DNA of 64,000 nucleotides. It comes from Nannocystis sp. RBIL2 (GTDB lineage: Bacteria > Myxococcota_A > Polyangia > Nannocystales > Nannocystaceae). The translations under genes were made by a program, and so were the position numbers. Shown piece by piece: positions 24,272 through 32,472 of this stretch. The stretch lies in assembly GCF_026626745.1 (NCBI RefSeq), contig NZ_JAPNJW010000001.1, positions 2,076,001 through 2,140,000 of the forward strand, read 5' to 3'. The notes below the pieces were generated by a model. The model was given only the letters and a program-made list of their open reading frames with translations. It did no database searches and had not been told where the DNA came from. Every line of letters starts with the position of its first letter. Position 1 is the first letter of the stretch.

Positions 24272-25402
24272 ATGAGCGCCGCCCTCGATGCTTACACTTG
24301 CGCCGACGACGCCGGGCTCGTCTACGTGACCGACGCGCAGCCGGGCATCCGCCGCCGCCGCACCGGCCACGGCTTCGCCTACCGCGATCCGAAGGGCCGC
24401 CCGCTCCGCGACGCGGAGGTGCTGGCGCGTATCCGCCGATTGGCGATCCCACCGGCCTGGACGGAGGTGTGGATCTGCCCCGACGAGCGCGGGCACATCC
24501 AGGCGGTCGGCCGCGACGCCCGCGGCCGCAAGCAATACCGCTACCACCCGCGCTGGCGAGAGGTCCGCGACAGCACCAAGTACGAGCGCATGCTGGCGTT
24601 CGCTGCGGCGCTGCCGGCGATCCGCGCCCGCGTCGACCGCGACCTCCGCCGCCACGAGCTGGGCCGCGACAAGGTGCTCGCCACTGTGGTGCGCCTGCTC
24701 GACACCACGCACATCCGCATCGGCAACCCCGAATACGCGCACTCCAACGATTCGTACGGGCTGACGACGATGCGCGACCGCCACGTGCGGGTCCACGGCA
24801 AGCACATCGAGTTCCGCTTCCGCGGCAAGAGCGGCAAGGAGCACCGCGTCGCCGTCGACGACGCCCGCCTGGCCAAGATCGTCCGCAGCTGCCGCGACGT
24901 GCCCGGCCAGGAGCTGTTCCAGTTCTACGACCACGCCGGCACCCACCACGCGATCGGCTCGGCCGACGTCAACGCCTACCTGCGCGCGTGCTCCGGCAGC
25001 GAGTTCAGCGCCAAGGACTTTCGCACGTTCGCCGGCACGGTGCTGGCCGCTCAAGAGCTGTGGCGGGCCCCGCGCCCGGAGCAGAAGGGCCGGCGCAAGC
25101 AGGCGGTCACCAAGGCGATCGAGCAGGTCGCCGGCTGCCTCGGCAACACGGCGACGGTGTGCCGCAAGTGTTACGTCCACCCCTCGGTGCTCGAGGCCTA
25201 CGAGGACGGCGCGACGCTGCCGACCTCGCTGCGCGGGCCGAAGGCCTACCAGGCGCTGCGGCCCGAGGAGCGCCGCGCGGTCGCCCTGCTGCTCGAGCGC
25301 CAGCGCACCGCCGGCCAGCGCACCCTGACGGCGCGGCTGACGGCGTCGCTGAAGCAGCGGCGGGCGGCCCGGCCCGAGCCGGAGCTGCGCAAGGCGGCCT
25401 GA
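24272..25402 (+). CDS. DNA topoisomerase IB (poxvirus-like)
   Basis: A 376-residue type IB topoisomerase. It has the N-terminal domain (GFAYRDPKGRPLRDAEVLARI, IPPAWTEVWICPDERGHIQA). The catalytic domain shows the basic residues in RLLDTTHIRIGNPEYA, FRFRGKSGKEHRV, HAIGSADVNAYLR and DFRTFAGT, and the nucleophile in VCRKCYVHPSVLE (Tyr301). These enzymes nick one strand, let supercoils relax by rotation and reseal through a 3'-phosphotyrosine. The ATG at 24272 was chosen because the Ala/Arg-rich upstream frame lacks similarity to the family. Its stop is followed by a 14-bp CATG array. Confidence 0.88.
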   Translation: MSAALDAYTCADDAGLVYVTDAQPGIRRRRTGHGFAYRDPKGRPLRDAEVLARIRRLAIPPAWTEVWICPDERGHIQAVGRDARGRKQYRYHPRWREVRDSTKYERMLAFAAALPAIRARVDRDLRRHELGRDKVLATVVRLLDTTHIRIGNPEYAHSNDSYGLTTMRDRHVRVHGKHIEFRFRGKSGKEHRVAVDDARLAKIVRSCRDVPGQELFQFYDHAGTHHAIGSADVNAYLRACSGSEFSAKDFRTFAGTVLAAQELWRAPRPEQKGRRKQAVTKAIEQVAGCLGNTATVCRKCYVHPSVLEAYEDGATLPTSLRGPKAYQALRPEERRAVALLLERQRTAGQRTLTARLTASLKQRRAARPEPELRKAA

Positions 25403-25420
25403 GCGGCCCGCCCCGGCGAG

Positions 25421-25484
25421 CATGCCCCGAAGGACATGCTCCTACGGGCATGCCTCGAGGGGCATGCTCGTTCGGGCATGTCCC
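25421..25484. repeat. tandem 14-bp CATG array, five half-sites
   Basis: CATG occurs at 25421, 25435, 25449, 25463 and 25477, an exact 14-bp period. Each right arm doubles as the left arm of the next palindrome (GGACATGCTC, GGGCATGCCT and so on). The array fills the gap between the convergent topoisomerase and sensor genes. It could end transcription from both sides or hold a cooperative DNA-binding protein. Confidence 0.75.
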
Positions 25485-25500
25485 TCGACATACGCCCCGG

Positions 25501-28500
25501 TCAGGCGCCCTGCCCGGCCTTGCGCCGCTGCGCCGCCGCCTGCATGCACAGCATCAGCGCCTCGCGCAGGGTCGAGAGGGTGGCGATCCGGCCGAGCTCG
25601 ACGCCGAGGGAGATGATCGAGGAGGCGACGTCGGCGCGGACGCCGACGACGATCCCGCGGGCGCCGAGCAGCTGGACCGCGCGGACCAGGCCGATGATGT
25701 GCTGGGCGGTGCCGGTGTCGACGACCTCGACGCCGGTGAGGTCGATGATGGCGAAGCGGGCGCGCAGGCGGCCGATCGCGTCGAGCAGCAGCTCTTGCAT
25801 GCGCAGGGCCTGATTGGAGTCGATGGTGCCGAACAGCGGCATCAGCACCACGCCCTCCCAGACCTCGATGATCGGCGTCGAGAGCTGGCGGATCGCCTCC
25901 TGCTGGGCGGCGATGATGTCGAGCTTGTCGCGCAGGCTGGCCTCGGTGCGCTTGCGGGCGGTGGCGTCGAAGAAGAAGCCGCGGCGCAGCGGCGAGTCGC
26001 CGCGGGCCTTGTGGGCGGCGCGGATGCTGTGGACCCACAGCTCCTCGCCGTCCTCGGCGCGCACGCGGAACTCGAGCTCGCGCGCCTCGCCGCCGGACGA
26101 CGACAGGTGCAGCGCCAGCGCCTCGCGATCGGCCGCGTGGGTGATGCCGGCCAAGAACCCTGGGTCGCCGGTGAAGCGGTCGCTGCCGTGGCCGAGCAGG
26201 CCGGCGATCTGCGGTCCTACGTACGTGAGGCGGCCGGCCGCGACGTCGGCCTCCCACGGGACGGCGCCGGCGCTCTCGACCAGCTGGCGCATCCGCTCCT
26301 CGCTCTCGCGCAGGCCCTGCTCGACCTGCTTGCGCTCGCGGTTCTCGCGGGCGAGGTCGCCGTACAGCGACGACACCGCCAGGGAGATCGCCGCCTGCGT
26401 CAGCAGCAGCTCGAGCACCGCGGTCCGCTGCGGGGTGAAGGCGCCGCTCATCCAGTTGTTCTCGAGGTAGAGCACGCCGACCAGGGCGCCGGAGCGGACG
26501 ATCGGGACGCACAGGACGCTGCGCACCTGGCCGCGCGCGAGGTGCGGGTCGGCGGCGAACAGCGGGCTGTTGCGGGCGTCGGTCAGCAGCACCTGCTCGC
26601 GCGTGCGGCGGACGTACTGCACGATCGACAGCGCCAGCTCGTCGTCGGCCGCGACCTGGCGCGCCGGCAAAGTCACCTCGACGCCCTGCTCGCCGGTGCG
26701 GGCGCCGGCGGCGATCACCAGGCGCTCGCGCTCGATCAGCAGCAGGTGGCCGTTCTGCGCCCCGGCGTGCTCGAGCACGATGTGCATCAGGCTGCTGAGC
26801 AGCTTGTCCTGCATCAGCTCGCCCGACAGCGCCTGCGTGGCCTTGACCACCGCCAGCGCGTCGACCGACAACCACTGCGAGCCCGGCGGGGTCATCGGCC
26901 CGAGCTCGGGCACCCGCATGGCCAGCTGGGTCAGCTTGGCGGTCGCGCCCCAGCGGGCGTAGAGGCTGCGGGCGCGCTCGAAGTAGGCGACCGCGGCGAC
27001 GCCGAGGCCGAGCGCGCGGGCCAGCTCGCCGGCGCGCTCGCAGGCGATCGCCTCGACCGCGAGGAACGAGTCCTGCGCGGCCGCCCGGGCCGCCGCCTCG
27101 AGCCGCGGCAGGGCCTCGGCCGAGCGGCCCTCGAGGCGCAGCAGCTCGGCCCCGAGCAGCTCGGCGCGGGCGCGAAAGTTGGCCGGGCAGCGCGCCGCCA
27201 GCCGCTCGCACACGGCCGCCTGCAGGCGCACGCGCTCTAACATCTCGGCCCGGCGCAGCGGCTCGCGGTCGGCCACCGCGGCCGCCACCAGGGCGCAGTA
27301 GAAGTCGCCGTCGGCGCCGAGGAAGGTGCCGAGCAGGCCGTTGCCCTTGGTCGCCGCGAACCGCTCGGCCGCCTGCAAGGCGCCGGTCAGGTCGCCGATC
27401 AGGTAGAGCCGTTGCATGCGCAAGAAGTGGTGGGTGCCGAGCGCGGAGCCGGCGGCCCTGATGCCGGGTTCGACCGCGTCGTCGGCGTCGACCCGGGCGC
27501 CGCGCAGGCGCGGCAGCTGGGCCAGGACGACGTCGACGGTCATGACCGCGATCTCGTGCTGCATCTGCACGTAGCTGCTGCGGTGGCGGGCCCACTGCTC
27601 CTCGACCTGGGCCAGGGCGTCGCCGCGGCACAAGAGCAGGGTGTCCTGGCCGAGCAGCGCGAACGCGCCGTAGGCCGAGAGGTCACCGGCCTCGACGCCG
27701 GCCTGCTGCCCGGCGCGCAGGTGGGCCAGGATCTGCGGCAGCGGCTCGTGCCACGGGCCGCTGAACCAGCCGTAGATCGTGCGCACCTTGGCGTGCACGC
27801 TGGCGTCGGCGATGTGCTCGAGCCGGCGCAGGGTCATGCGCGCGATCCGGCCCGACATGTCGTGCTCGCCGAGCACCGTCACCAGCAGCAGCGCGAACGA
27901 GGCGTAGCCGACCACCGAGTCGCGCGTCTCGCCGTGGACCAGCGACAGCTCGACGAGGCGCAGGATGATGATCGAGAACAGGATGATGTCGAGGTAGAAG
28001 CTCGACGGCAGCAGGCTGACCAGCACCTGGGCGGCGACCCGCCGGGCCGGATCGGCGACCGAGGTCGCGTGCTCCATCGCCTCGATGTCGAGCGCCGAGA
28101 AGCGGGCCACCGCCGCCTCGATCATCGGCCCGAACGCGGACAGCCGCGCCTCCGGGGTGGCCGGGATGTCGATGCCGAGCTCGCGCAGCGCCTTCTGGCC
28201 GACGTCGAGGCTCTCCTGCATGCGCCCGACCGAGTAGTAGAGGCTGATCTGCAGCGTGAAGATCTCGGCCCGCTCGAGCGGCCCGCGGGCGTGCGACAGG
28301 GCGGCCTCGAACAGCTGCTCGGCCGCCTCGTTGTCGTTGCACAGATAGGCGCACTCGGACAGGTCGCGGTGGAGGTCGAAGGTCAGCTGGAATTGCGCGT
28401 CCCAGGCGTCCGCCGGCAGCAGCGCGAGCGAGGCCCGCAAGTAGATGAGCGCCGACGCGTAGGCGTTGGCCTGCTTGGCCCGCTGGCCGGCCTGGAAGTC

Positions 28501-30413
28501 GAGGCGCGCGAGGTCGAAGCGGGCCTGCGGGTCGTCGATCAGCGCGGCCGCGGCGTTGAGGTGGTTGACGACCGCGAACAGCCGCTCGGGCGCGACGTCG
28601 CTGCCGAGCGGGCCGCGCAGCTCCTGACCTATCCGCAGGTGCACGCCGGCGCGCTCGGCCTCGGGCGTGAGGCTGTAGGCGGCCTGCTGCACGCGGTCAT
28701 GCGAGAACTTGAGCTGACCGCCGCGCACGACCACGAGGCCGTCGGCCAGCGCCGGCGCGAGGTCGGCGAGCACCGCGGCCTCGTCGCGGCCGAGCAGCGC
28801 GGCCAGGGTCGCCGGCGCGATCTCGGCGCCGGCGCACGCCAGCAAGCTCAGGGCCCGCTGCGCCGCCGCGGACAGCCCGCGCAGCCGCTCGAGCATCAGC
28901 GCGACGATGTTGTCGGTGTAGCCCTTGGCCTCGATCGCGGTCAGGTCCCAGCGCCACGCGCCGAGCTCGGGATCGAGGTAGAGCAGCCCCTCGGCGGCCA
29001 GCATGGTGAGGAACTGGCCGACGAAGAACGGGTTGCCCGCGGTCTTGGCGTGCAAGAGCGCGGCGAGCTGATCGGCCGCGTCGGGGCTGCAGCGCAGGGT
29101 GTCGACCAGCAGCGCGCCGACGTGCTGCGGCGGCAGCGGGGCGACCGCGAGGTCCGACACGCGCACGTCGGCGCTCTGGATCTCGAGCAGCGCGGCGGTC
29201 CACGGGTGCGACGGGCCGATCTCGCCGTCGCGATAGGCGCACACGACGAGCACGTGCTGCACGTCGGGGTGCGTGAGGATGTGCTGCAGGAGCCGGATGC
29301 TGGCGGTGTCGGCCCACTGCAGATCGTCGAGGAACAGGATCAGCGGCTGGTCGGGCTGGGCGAACACGCCGATGAACTGGCGCAGCACCCTATTGAAGCG
29401 GTTCTGCGCCTCGAGCAGCGGCTGCGGCGGGACCGGCGGCTGCGGACCTATCACCAGCTCCATCTGCGGGATGATGTCGATGATGAGCTGGCCGAGGTTG
29501 CCGAGCTCGCTCTGCAGGCGCTGGCGCCAGGCCGCGAGGTGCTCCTCGCTGGTCGCCAGCAGCGTGCGCGCGAGCTCGCCGAACGCCTTGACCAGAGTGG
29601 CGTACGGGATGTCGCGGTCGTACTGGTCGAACTTGCCGGCGACGTAGATGCGGCCTGGCCGGTCTGCCGCCGCTCGAGCCCGTGGACGAGCGCCGACTTG
29701 CCGATGCCCGAGGGCCCGCGCACCAGCGCCAGCTCGGGCGCGCCGCGCTGGGCCACCCGCTCGCGCGCCGCCTCGAGCGCCTGCAGCTCGGCGTCGCGGC
29801 CGTAGAGGCGCTGGGAGATCCGCAGCTGCTCGGGCACGTCGCGCAGGCCGAGCGCGAAGCGCTGCTCGCCGTCGCCGCGGGCCGCCGCGGCGAGCCAGCG
29901 GTCGAGGTCGGCGATGAGGCCGGCGGCGCTCTGGTAGCGCTCGTCGGCGGCCTTGGCCAGCAGCTTGAGGGCGATGTCCGACAGCGGCGCCGGCACCCCG
30001 GCGCGCAGCTCGAGCGGCGCGCGCGGGGCCTGGGCGACGTGCGCGTGGGTCCACCCGAGCAGGTCGACCGCGGTGAACGGCGGCGCGCCGGTCAGCAGCT
30101 CGTACAGCAGCGCGCCGAGCGAGTAGAGATCGGCGCGGTGATCGGGGGCGTGCAGCGTCGGCTGCAGCAGCTCGGGGGCGGCGTAGGCGAGCTCGTCGGG
30201 GCGATGCACCGCGAACCAGTCGGCGCCCTCGTCCGCGCCCTCGAGCTCGACCAGGTCGTCGCCGTCGAGGTGGATCCGCCGCGGCGCGAGGTGGCGATGC
30301 GCGCGGCCCTGGCGGTGCATCGCGTGCACCGCTGCGGCGACGCTGCGGAGCAGGACGGCGGAGCGCTCCGAGGCGAGCGGGCGAGCAACGAGCTCCTGCA
30401 GGGTCGTGGACAA
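25501..30413 (-). CDS. pseudokinase-AAA ATPase-GAF-PAS-STAS sensor protein, frameshifted
   Basis: A giant sensor of about 1,630 residues, read in two frames. The first frame starts at a TTG (30413) and encodes only a kinase C-lobe. HRD is HRHLAPRRIHLD and there is no Gly loop, VAIK or DFG, but YAAPELLQPTLHAPDHRADLYSLG remains. RLYGRDAELQALEAARERV and the P-loop GPSGIGKSALVHGL follow. Around 29650-29665 one base is gained or lost. The second frame continues with GRIYVAGKFDQYDRDIPYAT, Walker B LILFLDDLQWADTAS, a helical repeat region, GAF, PAS and a C-terminal STAS domain (RFAIIDLTGVEVVDTGTAQH). Relatives are multi-domain signalling proteins of cyanobacteria and myxobacteria. A histidine kinase end is replaced here by STAS, as in stressosome RsbR. 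It may be broken or mis-sequenced. Confidence 0.75.
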
Positions 30414-30715
30414 GGACGATCCTTTCGCGTCGGTGACGCGGCGCGATCATCGAACATTTGCGGCGAGTCCGACAAGGGTCGAGCGAGCGCAAGAGCGCTC
30501 GCTCGCGGAGAAGATCGACGGTGACGCGTCGCGAATGAAACGAAGACCAGGCCGAGCGTGCGAGGATGTGCGTGTGCCGCGGGACGCGCCGCGGCGACGC
30601 GACGAGGCGAAGCGAGGGACGTGAATGCCCGCGCACAGGGGCCGGGCCCGATGCCCCTGCGCCCCGATTCCAGCGGCGGCGGCGGCCATTCGCGGTGTGT
30701 GCGACGTCCGACGAC
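30414..30715. other. intergenic region with a strong hairpin
   Basis: This 302-bp stretch lies between the thioesterase gene and the sensor gene, both on the minus strand. Apart from the perfect 11-bp hairpin at 30480-30505, nothing was recognised. It does not encode the missing N-lobe of the kinase domain, because a stop lies 34 bp upstream of the TTG start. Confidence 0.55.
30480..30505 (-). terminator. perfect 11-bp hairpin, terminator or operator
   Basis: Arms CGAGCGAGCGC and GCGCTCGCTCG around an AAGA loop. No T-run follows on either strand. It lies 67-92 bp upstream of the sensor-gene start and about 210 bp past the thioesterase stop. It fits a terminator of the latter or a regulatory site of the former. 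Confidence 0.45.
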
Positions 30716-31219
30716 TCACTCGCCGTCGCGGTGCAGCGCCAGCGACTCGCCGGCCACGGTGGCGCCGCCCTCGAGGCACAGCATCCGCACATGACCGCTG
30801 GCGACGACGCGCCGATCGTCGTCGCGGATCTCCACGCTCCACACCTGCGTGCGCCGCCCGCGGCTCAGCGGCGTGGCGCGAGCGCGCAGCGTGCCGCCTC
30901 GCGTGCCATGCAGGAAGGACGTCGCGTTCTCGAGGCCGACCGTCGACTGCCCGCGCCGCATCGCCGACAGCGCCGCGCCCGAGCTCGCCAGGCTCTCGAC
31001 GATCGTCGCGTACACGCCCCCGTGGACCAGCCCGTACGGCTGCAGCAGCTGCGGCGTGACCGGCACCTCGGCCTCGACCGCGTCGTCGCTGACGCTGGTG
31101 AAGACCAGGCCGATCAGCCGATCGAAGGCGCTGCGGTGGTCGTTGAGGATCGCCACGATCGCCGCCGCGTCGCCGCCGGCCGCGACCAGCGCTGCCAGGG
31201 CCTGGCCGGCGTCGGTCAT
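30716..31219 (-). CDS. PaaI-family thioesterase (hotdog fold)
   Basis: A 167-residue hotdog-fold protein. It carries the PaaI/YdiI-like signature PYGLVHGGVYATIVESLASS, where the HGG turn precedes the central helix holding the catalytic acidic residue. VGLENATSFLHGTRGGTLRARATPL and the final strands VASGHVRMLCL follow. Members hydrolyse acyl-CoA or aryl-CoA esters. The start at 31219 gives MTDAGQALAALVAAGG. An N-terminal helix extension of about 40 residues precedes the domain. A GST gene lies upstream on the same strand, separated by a 14-bp CATG array. Confidence 0.82.
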   Translation of the reverse strand: MTDAGQALAALVAAGGDAAAIVAILNDHRSAFDRLIGLVFTSVSDDAVEAEVPVTPQLLQPYGLVHGGVYATIVESLASSGAALSAMRRGQSTVGLENATSFLHGTRGGTLRARATPLSRGRRTQVWSVEIRDDDRRVVASGHVRMLCLEGGATVAGESLALHRDGE

Positions 31220-31305
31220 CCCGGCCACCCTACTCGGCGGACCGGGCCGCTTCAAGGCCGCGCGGGTCCGACGTGTCGACCGTACACCGACACTGGCGAT
31301 TTCGA

Positions 31306-31351
31306 CATGTCCTGAAGGGCATGGCCGATCGGGCATGCCCCTTGGGCCAGG
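31306..31351. repeat. tandem 14-bp CATG array, three to four half-sites
   Basis: CATG at 31306, 31320 and 31334, with a weaker CAGG at 31348, an exact 14-bp period. It lies just past the stop of the GST gene and upstream of the thioesterase gene (both minus strand). Confidence 0.7.
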
Positions 31352-31352
31352 C

Positions 31353-32102
31353 TCAGCCGCGGGACAGGCCGGACCGCGGGCGGTCGGTGCCGACGGTCTC
31401 GGGGCTGATCGGGGCGCCGATGGCGGCCAGGGCCTGGCGGTGCTCGGCCGGCGGGACCTTGAGCAGGGCGCGCTCGAACTCCTTGAGGCGGGCGAAGCTC
31501 GGCAGGGCCAGGGTCCGCTCGACCAGGCCGGCCAGGCGGGGCCAGCGCTCGGGCTCGGGCTTCACCTTCGCCAGCGCGGCGTTGCGCAAGAAGCTGGCGA
31601 CTGCGATGTCGGCGATCGACAGCTCGCCGCAGAAGAAGCCGTCCTCCGGGGCCTGCGACTCGAGGTAGTCGAACACGTGCGGCACGTCCTCGCGCAGGGT
31701 CTTCTCGATCAGCGCGGTGTCGGGCTGCTGGCCGAACACCGCCGGCCGCACGATCAGCTGGGCGAACACCCGCCAGATGAACACCTCGCCCATGCGCGTG
31801 TCGGCGAACTCCTCGAGCCAGCGCGCCCGGGCCCGCAGCGCCGGCTCGCGCGGCAAGAGCGGCGGCGTCGGGTGGACCTCGTCGAGGTACTCGCAGATGA
31901 TGGTCGAGTCGGTGAGAGTGAGGTCGCCGTCGACGAGCACGGGGATCCGCCGCAGCGGGCTGAGCGCAGTAAAACCGTCGCCGCCGAGGAACGGGATGAT
32001 CGGGTCGATCGTGTAGGCGACCCCCTTGAGGTCGAGCGCGACCAGCACCTTGCGGACGTAGGGCGAGACGTAGTTGCCGACGATGTGGACAAGGGGCTTC
32101 AC
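31353..32102 (-). CDS. glutathione S-transferase family protein
   Basis: A 249-residue GST. The N-terminal thioredoxin-like domain starts at GTG 32102 (KPLVHIVGNYVSPYVRKVLV) and has the cis-Pro loop RRIPVLVDGDLTLTDSTIIC. The C-terminal helical domain holds GFFCGELSIADIAVASFL, the usual N-capping/hydrophobic staple motif. It has Ser in the active-site position (YVSPYVRK) typical of many bacterial zeta/beta-like GSTs. Such enzymes conjugate or remove glutathione from small molecules or reduce peroxides. The choice of GTG leaves a complete first beta strand; no closer ATG fits. Confidence 0.83.
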   Translation of the reverse strand: MKPLVHIVGNYVSPYVRKVLVALDLKGVAYTIDPIIPFLGGDGFTALSPLRRIPVLVDGDLTLTDSTIICEYLDEVHPTPPLLPREPALRARARWLEEFADTRMGEVFIWRVFAQLIVRPAVFGQQPDTALIEKTLREDVPHVFDYLESQAPEDGFFCGELSIADIAVASFLRNAALAKVKPEPERWPRLAGLVERTLALPSFARLKEFERALLKVPPAEHRQALAAIGAPISPETVGTDRPRSGLSRG

Positions 32103-32472
32103 GCGCCGATCCGAGCACCGCCGCGCGGGGCTGTCAACACGGGAAGGGTTTATCGATCTGTCCTCAAGGACATCTCGCCTGCGGGCGCCGGTGGGGCGCC
32201 CCGGCGAGGAGGCGGAGAAACTTGTTCTTGGGGACACCTCGACACGCCCCGCCCCGCCGGCCGGCGCGCGGATGTGAACCTGTCCTCGGGGACACCTCGG
32301 CATGCTCTGCCCCGCCGACCGTCGACCCGGGGCGCGAAGGCACCTCGACAGGCCCTGCCGCTCGGCTCGCGGCACGGAGGCGGACCTGTCCTCGGGGACA
32401 TCCGGACGCTCGCCGTGGGCCCGCTCACGCGGACTCCGCCCGCGAGGCGGCGGACATCGGTGACGATGGGCC
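32103..32472. other. divergent intergenic region filled with degenerate repeats
   Basis: The 370 bp between the divergent GST and HEAT genes carry at least four palindromes. TGTCC-type and GGACA-type arms lie at 32159-32172, 32223-32236, 32281-32294 and 32387-32400. The first three full units (starts 32221, 32279, 32337) repeat every 58 bp, with shared words cacctcg and ccccgcc. The promoters of both genes must lie here but were not recognised. Confidence 0.6.
32221..32430. repeat. 58-bp degenerate tandem repeat carrying palindromes
   Basis: Units start at 32221, 32279 and 32337, with a fourth, shifted unit at 32385. Units 2 and 4 open with cctgtcctcggggaca. Units 1-3 share cacctcg followed by a GC-rich gccccgcc block. 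It looks like an expanded array built around the CATG-type palindrome. Confidence 0.55.

Noticed and set aside
25421..25490. Regular short repeats suggesting a CRISPR array
   Set aside because: The period is 14 bp with a 4-7 bp conserved core and no spacers of normal length; no cas genes are present.
23635..27240. A 1201-codon open frame on the plus strand
   Set aside because: It is the shadow of the topoisomerase gene in another frame and of the sensor gene on the opposite strand. Its product is Arg/Gln/His/Asp-rich without any domain, as expected opposite GC-rich coding DNA.
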